From assembly GCA_963823675.1 (NCBI GenBank), contig CAWGMT010000008.1:496001-560000 (forward strand): a DNA stretch of 64,000 nt, in the 5' to 3' direction. The position numbers were made by a program, and so were the translations under genes. The DNA comes from CAWGMT01 sp963823675. Its GTDB lineage: Bacteria; Planctomycetota; Planctomycetia; Isosphaerales; Isosphaeraceae. The notes under the pieces are model-generated. The model was not told where the DNA came from, ran no database searches, and saw only the letters and a list, made by a program, of their open reading frames with translations. Every line of letters begins with the position of its first letter. The first letter of the stretch is position 1. Of the stretch, positions 50,121-58,388 are shown piece by piece.

Positions 50121-51077
50121 ATGCGGAATCGACTCTTCGCTCTCGCTCTCGCTTCGCTGACTGGTCTCGTCCTGTTCAGCGTCGCACCGGGAATGGTCTC
50201 CGCCGGCGATGGCCCCGCCGGCAACGGCCCCAAGAAAACCCAGGCCAAAGCGATCAAGATCGGTGCGGTCGCCTACTCCCCCAGCGCCGTGACGATTTTC
50301 GAGGGGATCTGCCGCTACCTCAATCATAACGGTCTGCGGGCCGATTACGTCCTTTACTCCAACTACGACGCGCTGGTCGAGGCCTTGCAGAAGCGCCAGG
50401 TGGATATCGCGTGGAACACGCCGCTGGCCCACGCTCAATATCACCTCAAGGCGGGCAATTCCAGCCAGACGTTGGTCATGCGTGACGTGGACTGCAACTT
50501 CCGCTCGATGCTGGTCGCCCGAGCCGACGCGAACGTCCGCTCGCTTGACGACCTGAAGGGCAAGACGCTCATCCTCGGAAGCCGGCAGGCTGCCGAGGCT
50601 TCCGTTCTGCCGGTCCATTTCCTGGGAAAAGAAGGCCTGAACCTGAATCAGGTCAAGATCCACAGCCTGGACGGCAAGGTCGATCTACGGGGCAATCCCT
50701 GCTCGAGCGAGGTCCATGTCCTCAAGGCGCTCAACGACGGAGTCGGTGACGCGGGCATTATCGGCGAGCGGCTCTGGAACCATCTATCTCGCGATCAGCC
50801 CGACCAGGTCAGCGGTCTCAAGGCCATCTGGGTTTCGCCGCCGTTCAGCCACTGCGTCTTCACGGCCGGCGCGACCCTGGACACGGCACTCGCAAGCCAA
50901 TTCACCACGCTGATGCTGGCAATGGACCCGAATGATCCCTCAACCGCGGAAGCGATGCGGCTGGAAGGGACCAAGAAGTGGGTCGCCGGCAGCCAGCAAG
51001 GCTTCCAGGAACTGCTCAAGGCGCTGCGCGAAGAGCCCGGCTGCTGCTCAGAGCCCTCAGGCGCAAGCGGACCGTGA
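50121..51077 (+). CDS. PhnD-like phosphate/phosphonate substrate-binding protein (orphan)
   Basis: The product is 318 residues. The ATG at 50121 has GGAGG upstream and opens a signal peptide (FALALASLTGLVLFSVAPGM). The mature chain shows the periplasmic-binding fold of phosphonate binding proteins: KIGAVAYSPSAVTIFEGICR, then VDIAWNTPLAHAQYHL, DLKGKTLILGSRQAAEASVL, and GDAGIIGERLW. No permease or ATPase gene is adjacent, so it is an orphan binding protein. A long repeat hairpin lies just downstream. Confidence 0.82.
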   Translation: MRNRLFALALASLTGLVLFSVAPGMVSAGDGPAGNGPKKTQAKAIKIGAVAYSPSAVTIFEGICRYLNHNGLRADYVLYSNYDALVEALQKRQVDIAWNTPLAHAQYHLKAGNSSQTLVMRDVDCNFRSMLVARADANVRSLDDLKGKTLILGSRQAAEASVLPVHFLGKEGLNLNQVKIHSLDGKVDLRGNPCSSEVHVLKALNDGVGDAGIIGERLWNHLSRDQPDQVSGLKAIWVSPPFSHCVFTAGATLDTALASQFTTLMLAMDPNDPSTAEAMRLEGTKKWVAGSQQGFQELLKALREEPGCCSEPSGASGP

Positions 51078-51095
51078 CATGACCACGGCGGCCGT

Positions 51096-51250
51096 TTAAC
51101 CCGGAGCCAACGGCGACGGCGTTTCCGGCTCAGCCACTGACAGCGAGCCGCCGCCGACTCGCAGCCTCTCTGTTGTTAACCCGGAGCCAACGGCGACGGC
51201 GTTCCCTGGCCGAGTCTCGCTGGTCGCCGTCGCCGTTGGCTCCGGTTTAA
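51096..51250. repeat. Direct and inverted repeat cluster with 21-bp hairpin
   Basis: The 28-bp word at 51096-51123 (TTAACCCGGAGCCAACGGCG...) recurs at 51176-51203. The segment CCGGAGCCAACGGCGACGGCG at 51181-51201 is the exact reverse complement of 51225-51245. It lies right after the PhnD-like gene, and transcription would meet a very stable hairpin, though no T tract follows. Confidence 0.85.
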
Positions 51251-51286
51251 ACGATTTTGATTGCGCATAGATTTGCCCATGTGACT

Positions 51287-51700
51287 ATGAATCTCAGCGT
51301 TCGTAGAGCTCCCCTGCTCCACACCGCCTTGATGGTTCTGGTCGCCATCCTGGGAATTGGCTCCCGCCGCTACGCCCACGCCTTGCCGGAAATCGTCGGT
51401 GCCTATGCCGGGGATACGCTCTGGGCGTTGGCGGCCTTCCTCGGCATTGGTATTCTCGTGCCCCGAGCTTCGACCGTGCGTGTCGCGCTGCTGGCGATGG
51501 TTTTGTCCCTCGCCGTTGAGCTCAGCCAGTTGTACCATGCCCCCTGGATCGACTCGATCCGCCAGACAACGCTGGGCGGGCTGATCCTCGGCTTCGGCTT
51601 TGTGTGGAGCGATCTGGCCTGCTACATTGCGGGGGTAGGGTTGGGCGTCTGCGGCGAGATTCTTGTGCGCCGTGTGCGCGGACGGCGGCGACCGACCTGA
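51287..51700 (+). CDS. DUF2809 family membrane protein
   Basis: The product is 137 residues with four predicted spans (LLHTALMVLVAILGIGS, LWALAAFLGIGILV, VALLAMVLSLAVELSQ, GLILGFGFVWSDLACYIAGV). The ELSQLYHAPWIDSIRQTTLGG core is typical of DUF2809, which is related to VanZ-type proteins. Function unknown. Confidence 0.85.
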   Translation: MNLSVRRAPLLHTALMVLVAILGIGSRRYAHALPEIVGAYAGDTLWALAAFLGIGILVPRASTVRVALLAMVLSLAVELSQLYHAPWIDSIRQTTLGGLILGFGFVWSDLACYIAGVGLGVCGEILVRRVRGRRRPT

Positions 51701-51890
51701 CGCCTTGGTTGAGCGACCGACCGTCTCCTCGGGTTCAAGCTGGGCGTACTCCTTTACGCTATCCGCCTGCTAGCGGCGGGGTCAGGAGACGGGGGCCCAA
51801 CAGAGACCTCGGCTCCCTCGCGCACGCGTTCTCCGCTCTCCAGCAATTCCGCATCGCGAAGCATACTGGTCGAGCGGCATGCCATAATCG

Positions 51891-54686
51891 TCACTCGCGC
51901 CGGCAGTGCGATAACGTGCGTAGAATCGTATCGAGCACGGTATCAAGCCGCCGCCCCACGTCCGTGGCCAGGAACCGCAGCACGAAGTAGCCGTTTTCCT
52001 GCAAGAGCTGATCCTTGCGCCGATCGCGGCGATAGGCATCCTCTCCATCCAGATGTTGTGCACCGTCCAGCTCGACCGCCACCCGCGCATCGGCGCAGAG
52101 CAGGTCGACTTCCATCTGGCCGGTGCCGTCGAACGGGATCGGCAGCTCGGCGTTCAGGCGGAATCGGCCCGCGGTCTCCGCCAGAGTTTGCAAGCGGAGA
52201 TACAGAAACGCCTCGGACGCGCTTCGCGCCCGGCTCACTCCCTCGTCAGTGGGAGCAACCGGGCGGGCCACGTGGACGAACAGTTTCGCCAGCGGCGTTA
52301 GAACCCCATCGCGCACCAGTCGCCGGACGCTGGCTGCGTACTCGGTTTTCCACTGGGGATCGATGGGCAGCGGGACGTCGGCCGGCCATCCAGGCACGGC
52401 GCTGGCGGGGAGCAGGATCGTGTAGCCCACGGCCTCGTAGCCGCGGCAGCGGCGATCGAACATGCGGGCCAGCATCGGCACGTTCAGATCGGCGTAGTCG
52501 ATCACGCGCACCTCGCGCTTGCCAGCGTGCAGGCGGTGCAATCGGCCCGCGTATTGTGCAATCGTACCGTGCCACGACACGGGCAGCGTCAGGAACAAGG
52601 TGTCGAGCCGGGCGTCGTCGAACCCTTCGCCGATCAACCGCCCGGTCGCCAGCAAGGCCCGCGGCTCGTTATCGGGGATGGCCGCGAGCCGGGCATTGAC
52701 GGCCGCCAGTTCCGTCTTTCCCATTCCCCCGCGAAGAACCACGAGATGCCGGATGCCGCTCGACAGTCGCTCCGCCAGGCAGTCGAGATGTTCGTTGCGT
52801 TCGGTCAACACCAGCGGCGAGCGGCCCTCGCCGGCGGCCGCGACCACTTCGTCGCAGATCAGTTGGTTGCGAGCTTGATCGGCGATCAGCGCCGAGTAAA
52901 GTTCCTGAAACTGGGTTCGCACATCCTCGGCGGGGGTTGCCGACGGGCGAAACCCGGTGGGACGTACATACACGGCGTGCGTGAACGGACGCGCGGCCGC
53001 TTGCGCCCTGGGATCGACGCGGTGGCGCACCGGCCCGCACTGCATGAAGACGATCGGATGGTGGCCGTCCTTGCGAGTGACCGTGGCGGACAGGCCGGTG
53101 ACAAACTTGGCCCGTGCCTTGCGGACGACCTGCTCGAAACTGTGAGCGGAAAGGTGGTGGCATTCGTCGACGATGACGTGCCCGTAGTCTGCGATCAGGT
53201 CACTGACTTCGCCCTTGCGCACCAGGCTCTGGATGATCGCCACGTCGAGTAAACCCGTGGGCTTCTTGCGCCCGCCCCCGATCCGGCCGATGGCTTTGGG
53301 CGGCAGCGCCAGAAACGCCGATAAGCGCTCGACCCATTGTTCCTGCAACTGGCGGCGATGCACGAGAACGAGCGTATTCACCCCGCGCTGCGCGATCAGC
53401 CACGCGGCAACGACGGTCTTTCCAAAGGCGGTCGTGGCGGACAAGACGCCGATATCGTGGGCCAGCAGGTCGCACGCCGCCAACGACTGCGCGGGATGCA
53501 ACATCCCCCGGAATTCCACGTCGAGGGGCTTGCCCATGTTGCGCTCGTCGCGCACCACGGCCTCGATGCGCAGGTCCGACAGCAGATCAAGAACATCGTC
53601 CAGGCAACCGCGCGGCAAGCCGATCTCGTGCGCATTGTCCTGGGCACAGGCGATGATGCGCGGCTTGTCATAAGTCGGTAAATGCATCGCCTGCGCCTTG
53701 GAGAACTCGGGGTTCTGAAACGCAGCCAGCCGCAGCAGACGATTGTGCAAACCGGCCGGCAGCGAATCCTTGGCGATAGAAACCTGATCGCCAAGAGTGA
53801 TGTCGAGCCGATCGGGCAACGGTCCGTCAAGCGGAGGTTGACTCCGGTGCGACGCCCGAGGCGCGAAGTCCTCGTCCGCGGGGGCAAGCCGCACGCCGAT
53901 TACGCGTCCCCGCTTTTCGGCTTCGGCGACAATGCGCTCGACGGTGGCTCGATCAATCCTGCGAATGCTCGACAGGAACGCCCACTGGTCGGCATGGGGC
54001 ACATGCCGGTCATCGAGAAAGACGCTGTTACCCTGCTCGCGCGGCCGTTTCTGGAGCGGCAGGGCCATCGAGCTGCCGAAACCGCCCTGGGGGAGCGTGT
54101 CCTGATTGGGGAGGAGGCGGTCGTAGGAATCGAGCCCAATTGCTGGTCGCCGGTCCATCGTTTCGGTCAGCAGGTGCGCGCCGAGCTTACGCGCCAGGGT
54201 CGCCGGGATCGCCTGGTCGAAAAACAGCCAGACGTGTCCCGCATGGCCGGAGCGAGACCGCTCCAGCGCTGCCGCCAGATTCATCCGGCGGCAGGTTTCG
54301 AGCATCGCTTGAGCGTCGTCCTGCCATTGCGCCTTGTCAAACCTGGCCGCCAGGAAGAAGCAGGTCTCGTCCCGGAGCAATGGGTAAACGCCCATGGCGA
54401 AATCCCGCCCGGAGTCATCTTGGCCGGAAAGATGCCAGCGAACCACCTCGTCCGTCACGCCGAGAAACTGCTGGTGCGGACAGGCTGCGCATTTGATCCG
54501 GGGCTTTTCGCACACGCCCGGCACCCACTCGTTGCCGCAGGCGGGCTGATACCCCGACTTGCCGGTCTTGCGACTCTCGAAACGGCGCGGATAGACATCG
54601 TCGCGGCCGCGAAAGAGCGAGCGAAACAGCGCGATCTTGGCTTCCGGCGCGGACAAGCGGTCGACAAGGCCATCGTTCCGGCTCAT
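51891..54686 (-). CDS. TOTE-type primase-helicase-DUF559 endonuclease fusion
   Basis: The product is 931 residues. A cysteine cluster (C50, C59, C66, C69) precedes an archaeo-eukaryotic primase domain at ~100-300: ARFDKAQW with Asp117, ERSRSGHAGHVWLFF with His151, GLDSYDRLLPNQDTLP 184-199. The SF2 helicase follows: motif I TTAFGKT 418-424, DECHH 507-511, SATVTRKD 533-540, QYAGRLHR 711-718. The C-terminus is a DUF559/VSR-like nuclease: MEVDLLC with Glu859 and Asp861, VELDGAQH 871-878. This is the architecture described for TOTE conflict-system proteins, predicted to fight mobile DNA. It stands alone here, with no other TOTE component recognised nearby. Confidence 0.88.
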   Translation of the reverse strand: MSRNDGLVDRLSAPEAKIALFRSLFRGRDDVYPRRFESRKTGKSGYQPACGNEWVPGVCEKPRIKCAACPHQQFLGVTDEVVRWHLSGQDDSGRDFAMGVYPLLRDETCFFLAARFDKAQWQDDAQAMLETCRRMNLAAALERSRSGHAGHVWLFFDQAIPATLARKLGAHLLTETMDRRPAIGLDSYDRLLPNQDTLPQGGFGSSMALPLQKRPREQGNSVFLDDRHVPHADQWAFLSSIRRIDRATVERIVAEAEKRGRVIGVRLAPADEDFAPRASHRSQPPLDGPLPDRLDITLGDQVSIAKDSLPAGLHNRLLRLAAFQNPEFSKAQAMHLPTYDKPRIIACAQDNAHEIGLPRGCLDDVLDLLSDLRIEAVVRDERNMGKPLDVEFRGMLHPAQSLAACDLLAHDIGVLSATTAFGKTVVAAWLIAQRGVNTLVLVHRRQLQEQWVERLSAFLALPPKAIGRIGGGRKKPTGLLDVAIIQSLVRKGEVSDLIADYGHVIVDECHHLSAHSFEQVVRKARAKFVTGLSATVTRKDGHHPIVFMQCGPVRHRVDPRAQAAARPFTHAVYVRPTGFRPSATPAEDVRTQFQELYSALIADQARNQLICDEVVAAAGEGRSPLVLTERNEHLDCLAERLSSGIRHLVVLRGGMGKTELAAVNARLAAIPDNEPRALLATGRLIGEGFDDARLDTLFLTLPVSWHGTIAQYAGRLHRLHAGKREVRVIDYADLNVPMLARMFDRRCRGYEAVGYTILLPASAVPGWPADVPLPIDPQWKTEYAASVRRLVRDGVLTPLAKLFVHVARPVAPTDEGVSRARSASEAFLYLRLQTLAETAGRFRLNAELPIPFDGTGQMEVDLLCADARVAVELDGAQHLDGEDAYRRDRRKDQLLQENGYFVLRFLATDVGRRLDTVLDTILRTLSHCRRE

Positions 54687-54955
54687 TGGAATGTTCGCTC
54701 AGCGAGTATTGCGACCAGCGGCGCGTTCACCTTGACAACGCTCGACAACCCGTCCAACGCCGATTTCTCGGCTGCAAGTCGCCTCTTTCGTCTCGATTGT
54801 CCCCGCCTCTGCCGGCTGGGTCAAAGGAGCAGAGCGCACGCGGGACTTTTCCACGATCCCGCGGTATTCTGTGTGCTGGCTCCGAATCTCCCGGCCTGGG
54901 GGCGGCTGCCAGGCGATATCGTCATCGAACGGGAGAACAGCCGGATCGACTAACC

Positions 54956-55306
54956 ATGAAACGCGCAGAGGCTCCCATCCGAACCCGAAGTGAAAAACGT
55001 CCTCTCGGTCTTTGGGACTTCAATCGCTGGGCGGCCCTGCTGACACTTTGGGTGACGGCTCTCGTGGTCGTGATCGCCGCTTTCAAAGCCGATCCCAATA
55101 TCTGGCTCGCGATCGCAGGAGTTTGGTTCCTGGTTGTTTGCGCCGTCTGGCTCGTCATGTTTGCGGTTGACTGCCTGGCGATGATCTTCGTCGCGATCTG
55201 GAGGCTAAGTAAGCGGGTTACCCCGATTGCGCGAGTAGAGACAGAGAGAACCCTCCCTCACGGAGGGCTCTGGGATACATGGATGGACGGTCCTGAGCCC
55301 AGGTGA
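54956..55306 (+). CDS. Small two-span membrane protein
   Basis: The product is 116 residues from the ATG at 54956. Two membrane segments (WAALLTLWVTALVVVIAAF; WLAIAGVWFLVVCAVWLVMF) lie between a basic N-terminus and a C-terminal tail (TLPHGGLWDTWMDG). No recognised family. Confidence 0.6.
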   Translation: MKRAEAPIRTRSEKRPLGLWDFNRWAALLTLWVTALVVVIAAFKADPNIWLAIAGVWFLVVCAVWLVMFAVDCLAMIFVAIWRLSKRVTPIARVETERTLPHGGLWDTWMDGPEPR

Positions 55307-55418
55307 CCGAAGAAGATCCGCCGCACCCCCTGTGACGGGTCGCGCCGAGACCACCCCTCTCACCTGGTATGACGAAAATGTCCCGGGAACCCGGGCCTGA
55401 CGGGGGACGCCAGGCGGT

Positions 55419-55961
55419 TCAGGCGTCGGTGCCGACCAGGACCTCGCTCTCGACCGTGGTGAGCTCGCTCACCTCGAGAGTGTCGGCCGGGACGGGGACG
55501 TCGGCCTCCTCGCTCAGGCCGTTCTGCGTCGGGTCGGGCATACCGAGGGGCCAGATGTGGAACCCGCCACGCAGGGGGGGCACGTCGATGTTCCAGAGGC
55601 CCCAGATGCCGCGGCCCTCGTTGTAGCCTTCATATCGGACGTCGTGCTTCCCGACGTAGCGCTTGACCCAGCGGCAGGTGCCGTCCTGGGTGCTGTAGCG
55701 GCCCGTGATGGCGAACTGGCCGACCCAATCGCGGCCGTCGCCCGTGAGCTTGCCCGAGCGGAACGTGAGGTGCAGCTCCATCCAGTGCCGGCCCGAGCCG
55801 AGCTTCTGGAGGAAGAAACCAGTCCAGGGGCCGGACGGGAAGCGCTCGTCCTGCTCGACGTCGGGGGTCTGCGGCGGCAAGTCCTTTTCACGACGGCGCT
55901 TGCGGCCTTCACCGGGCGGATTGGGGTTCGGTTCGTCGGGGGGCAGCTCGGGGTCGCTCAT
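55419..55961 (-). CDS. Conserved hypothetical cytoplasmic protein
   Basis: The product is 180 residues (GGAGAG upstream). After a Pro/Arg-rich leader (residues 1-40) comes a beta-rich domain: WTGFFLQKLGSGRHWMELHL, FAITGRYSTQDGTCRWVKRY, DVRYEGYNEGRGIWGLWN. The tail is acidic. The GYNEGRGIWGLW motif recurs in bacterial hypotheticals, as I recall; function unknown. Confidence 0.68.
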   Translation of the reverse strand: MSDPELPPDEPNPNPPGEGRKRRREKDLPPQTPDVEQDERFPSGPWTGFFLQKLGSGRHWMELHLTFRSGKLTGDGRDWVGQFAITGRYSTQDGTCRWVKRYVGKHDVRYEGYNEGRGIWGLWNIDVPPLRGGFHIWPLGMPDPTQNGLSEEADVPVPADTLEVSELTTVESEVLVGTDA

Positions 55962-56343
55962 CGTGGCTCTCCGGCCAGGTCATGGGGCCGTTCGGTTGGC
56001 GGCCAGGCAAATTCGGCCGGCCCGATCCGTCGGGTCGGCGGCGTGCCTCGGTCGTGGCTCGGCGCGTTCCTTGCGCGATACGCTTAATGGTAGCGCGCTG
56101 TTTGCCGATCTCAACGCCCTTTTTCGGCCGAGGGGTGCGGATTTTCGCCGTCGGTGCCATCGCCAGCCGTCGGGTCGAGTCGGGAAAGACGGATGGTGGC
56201 GGTTTAGGCGGTCGAGTCATGATGGTGAAAATTGCCGTCGAGTGCCTGCTTTTGGTTCATCCTCTGGCCAGCCGGCGCGGCACGTGGCAAGATCAGAGGA
56301 TCGCGAATCGGTAGCCAGCCAGTGGCATTGGCGTGGAGGGCGG
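55962..56343. other. Intergenic stretch, nothing supportable
   Basis: No protein-like frame and no clear hairpin. It separates the minus-strand gene above from the glgE-glgB operon; the operon promoter probably lies here but cannot be assigned by eye. Confidence 0.45.
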
Positions 56344-58378
56344 ATGGTGACGGCGGAAGCACGAACGAGGCCGAGGTCGCAGAGCGACCGGCCCTACTCT
56401 CGGGTGATCATCGAATCGGTGTCGCCGGAAGTCGATGGCGGGCGACTTCCCTATCAAGCGGACCGTCGGCGAGGAAGTGGCCGTAGCGGCCGACATCTTT
56501 GCCGACGGGCACGACGTCATCGTCGCCGTCTTGCGTCATCGCTGCCTGGGAGCGAACGTCTGGACCGAGGTCCCGATGAGCCTCGCGACCAACGATCGGT
56601 GGACGGGTCGCTTCACGGTCACGGCGCAGGGATGGCACGAGTACACAATCGAAGCCTGGGTCAACCGATTCGCGTCGTGGCAGAAGGAACTGAGCAAGAA
56701 GTACGAGGCCGGTCAGCACGAGCTGACCAGCGAGCTGCTGGAAGGGGCGGCGCTCGTCAGCAAAGGCGCAGGGCGCACGACTGGCGTGGATGCTGACTGG
56801 CTGCGGCAGCGAGCCGAGGTCTTGAGGGTGGCGACAAGCCAGTCCGAGCGGGTGCAAATGGCGACGGACCCCGACCTCGCCGAGCGGATGGCGCGACACC
56901 CCGACCGCGATGGTGCGTGCGCCTATGACCGGACACTTCAAATCATGGTCGAGCGGCAGCGGGCTCGATTCGGGGCCTGGTATGAAATGTTCCCGCGTTC
57001 GGCCTCGACCGATCGAGGGCGGCATGGGACTCTGCGCAACGTCCAGGCGCGACTGCCGTACGTGGCGTCAATGGGCTTCGACGTCCTCTACCTGCCCCCG
57101 ATTCACCCGATCGGCCGCGCCTTCCGCAAAGGGCCCAACAACAGCATGACGCCCGGCCCCAACGATCCTGGAAGCCCCTGGGCCATCGGCGGGCCCGAGG
57201 GCGGTCACATGGCCATCCACACCGAGCTGGGCACGCTCGACGACTTCGACCGCCTGGTGTCCAGGGCGAAGGAGATGGGCCTGGAAATCGCGCTCGATAT
57301 TGCCTTCCAGTGCTCGCCCGACCATCCCTACGTGCGCGAGCACCCCGAGTGGTTCCGGCACCGGCCTGACGGTACGATCAAGTATGCCGAGAATCCGCCC
57401 AAGAAATACCAGGACATCTATCCTCTCGACCTCGAGTGCGACGACTGGAATGCACTCTGGAACGAGCTGCGTGACGTCTTCCTGTTCTGGATCGGCCACG
57501 GGGTGTCGATCTTTCGGGTGGACAATCCGCATACGAAGCCGTTCCGATTCTGGGACTGGGTCATCAAGGAGGTGTGGGATCGACATCCCGACACCATCTT
57601 CCTGTCCGAGGCGTTCACGCGGCCCAAGCTCATGCGCCGGCTCGCCAAGGGCGGGTATTCGCAGTCTTATACCTACTTCACCTGGCGGAACACCAAGCGG
57701 GAGCTGACCGAATACTTGACCGAGCTGACGCAGGGCGAATCGGCGGAGTACATGCGAGGTAATCTCTTCGCCAACACGCCCGACATTCTCCACGAGTTTC
57801 TCCAGATAGGCGGTCGCCCCGCATTCATGATCCGGCTCGTACTGGCCGCGACCCTGTCGGCAAGCTACGGCATTTACGGCCCGCCATTCGAGCACTGCAT
57901 CGCCATGCCGCTGCGACCGGGCTCGGAGGAGTATCTCGACTCGGAAAAGTATCAGATCGCCCACTGGGATCTCGAAGTTCAATGGGGCCTGTGCGATTAC
58001 ATTGCCCGGATCAATGAAATCCGCAGGGACAACCCCGCGCTGCACGCGAACCGCAACCTGCGCTTTTTCGAAGTCGACAACGAATCCATGATCGTGTACG
58101 GCAAGTCAACATCGAGTCATGCCAACTTGATCGTGGTTATCGTCAGTCTGGATCCGTTTCACACCCAGTCGGGGTGGGTGAAGCTGCCGGCGGCCGAGTT
58201 TGGCGTGGGCTCGGGGCCGGGCGAATCATTCCAGGTGCACGACCTGATCAGCGACGCGCGGTTTCTCTGGCATGGCGATCGCAATTTCGTGCAGCTCGAC
58301 CCGCGCGTCAGTCCCGCCCACATTCTCCAGGTGAACCGCCGGATCCGGACCGAGCAGGATTTCGACTACTTTACTTGA
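56344..58378 (+). CDS. glgE: Alpha-1,4-glucan:maltose-1-phosphate maltosyltransferase GlgE (one frameshift)
   Basis: GlgE transfers maltosyl units from maltose-1-phosphate to alpha-glucan. The ATG at 56344 (GGAGGG upstream) gives PYSRVIIESVSPEVDGG, then near 56440 one base is inserted and the frame continues GDFPIKRTVGEEVAVAADIF. The GH13 motifs are intact: LPPIHPIGRAFRKGPNN, DIAFQCSPDHPYVREHPEWF, the nucleophile Asp in GVSIFRVDNPHTKPF (codon 57521-57523) and the Glu in IFLSEAFTRPK (57608-57610). The span is one base over a multiple of three, fitting the insertion. It lies 10 bases ahead of glgB. Confidence 0.9.
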
Positions 58379-58388
58379 GCGACGAGCA

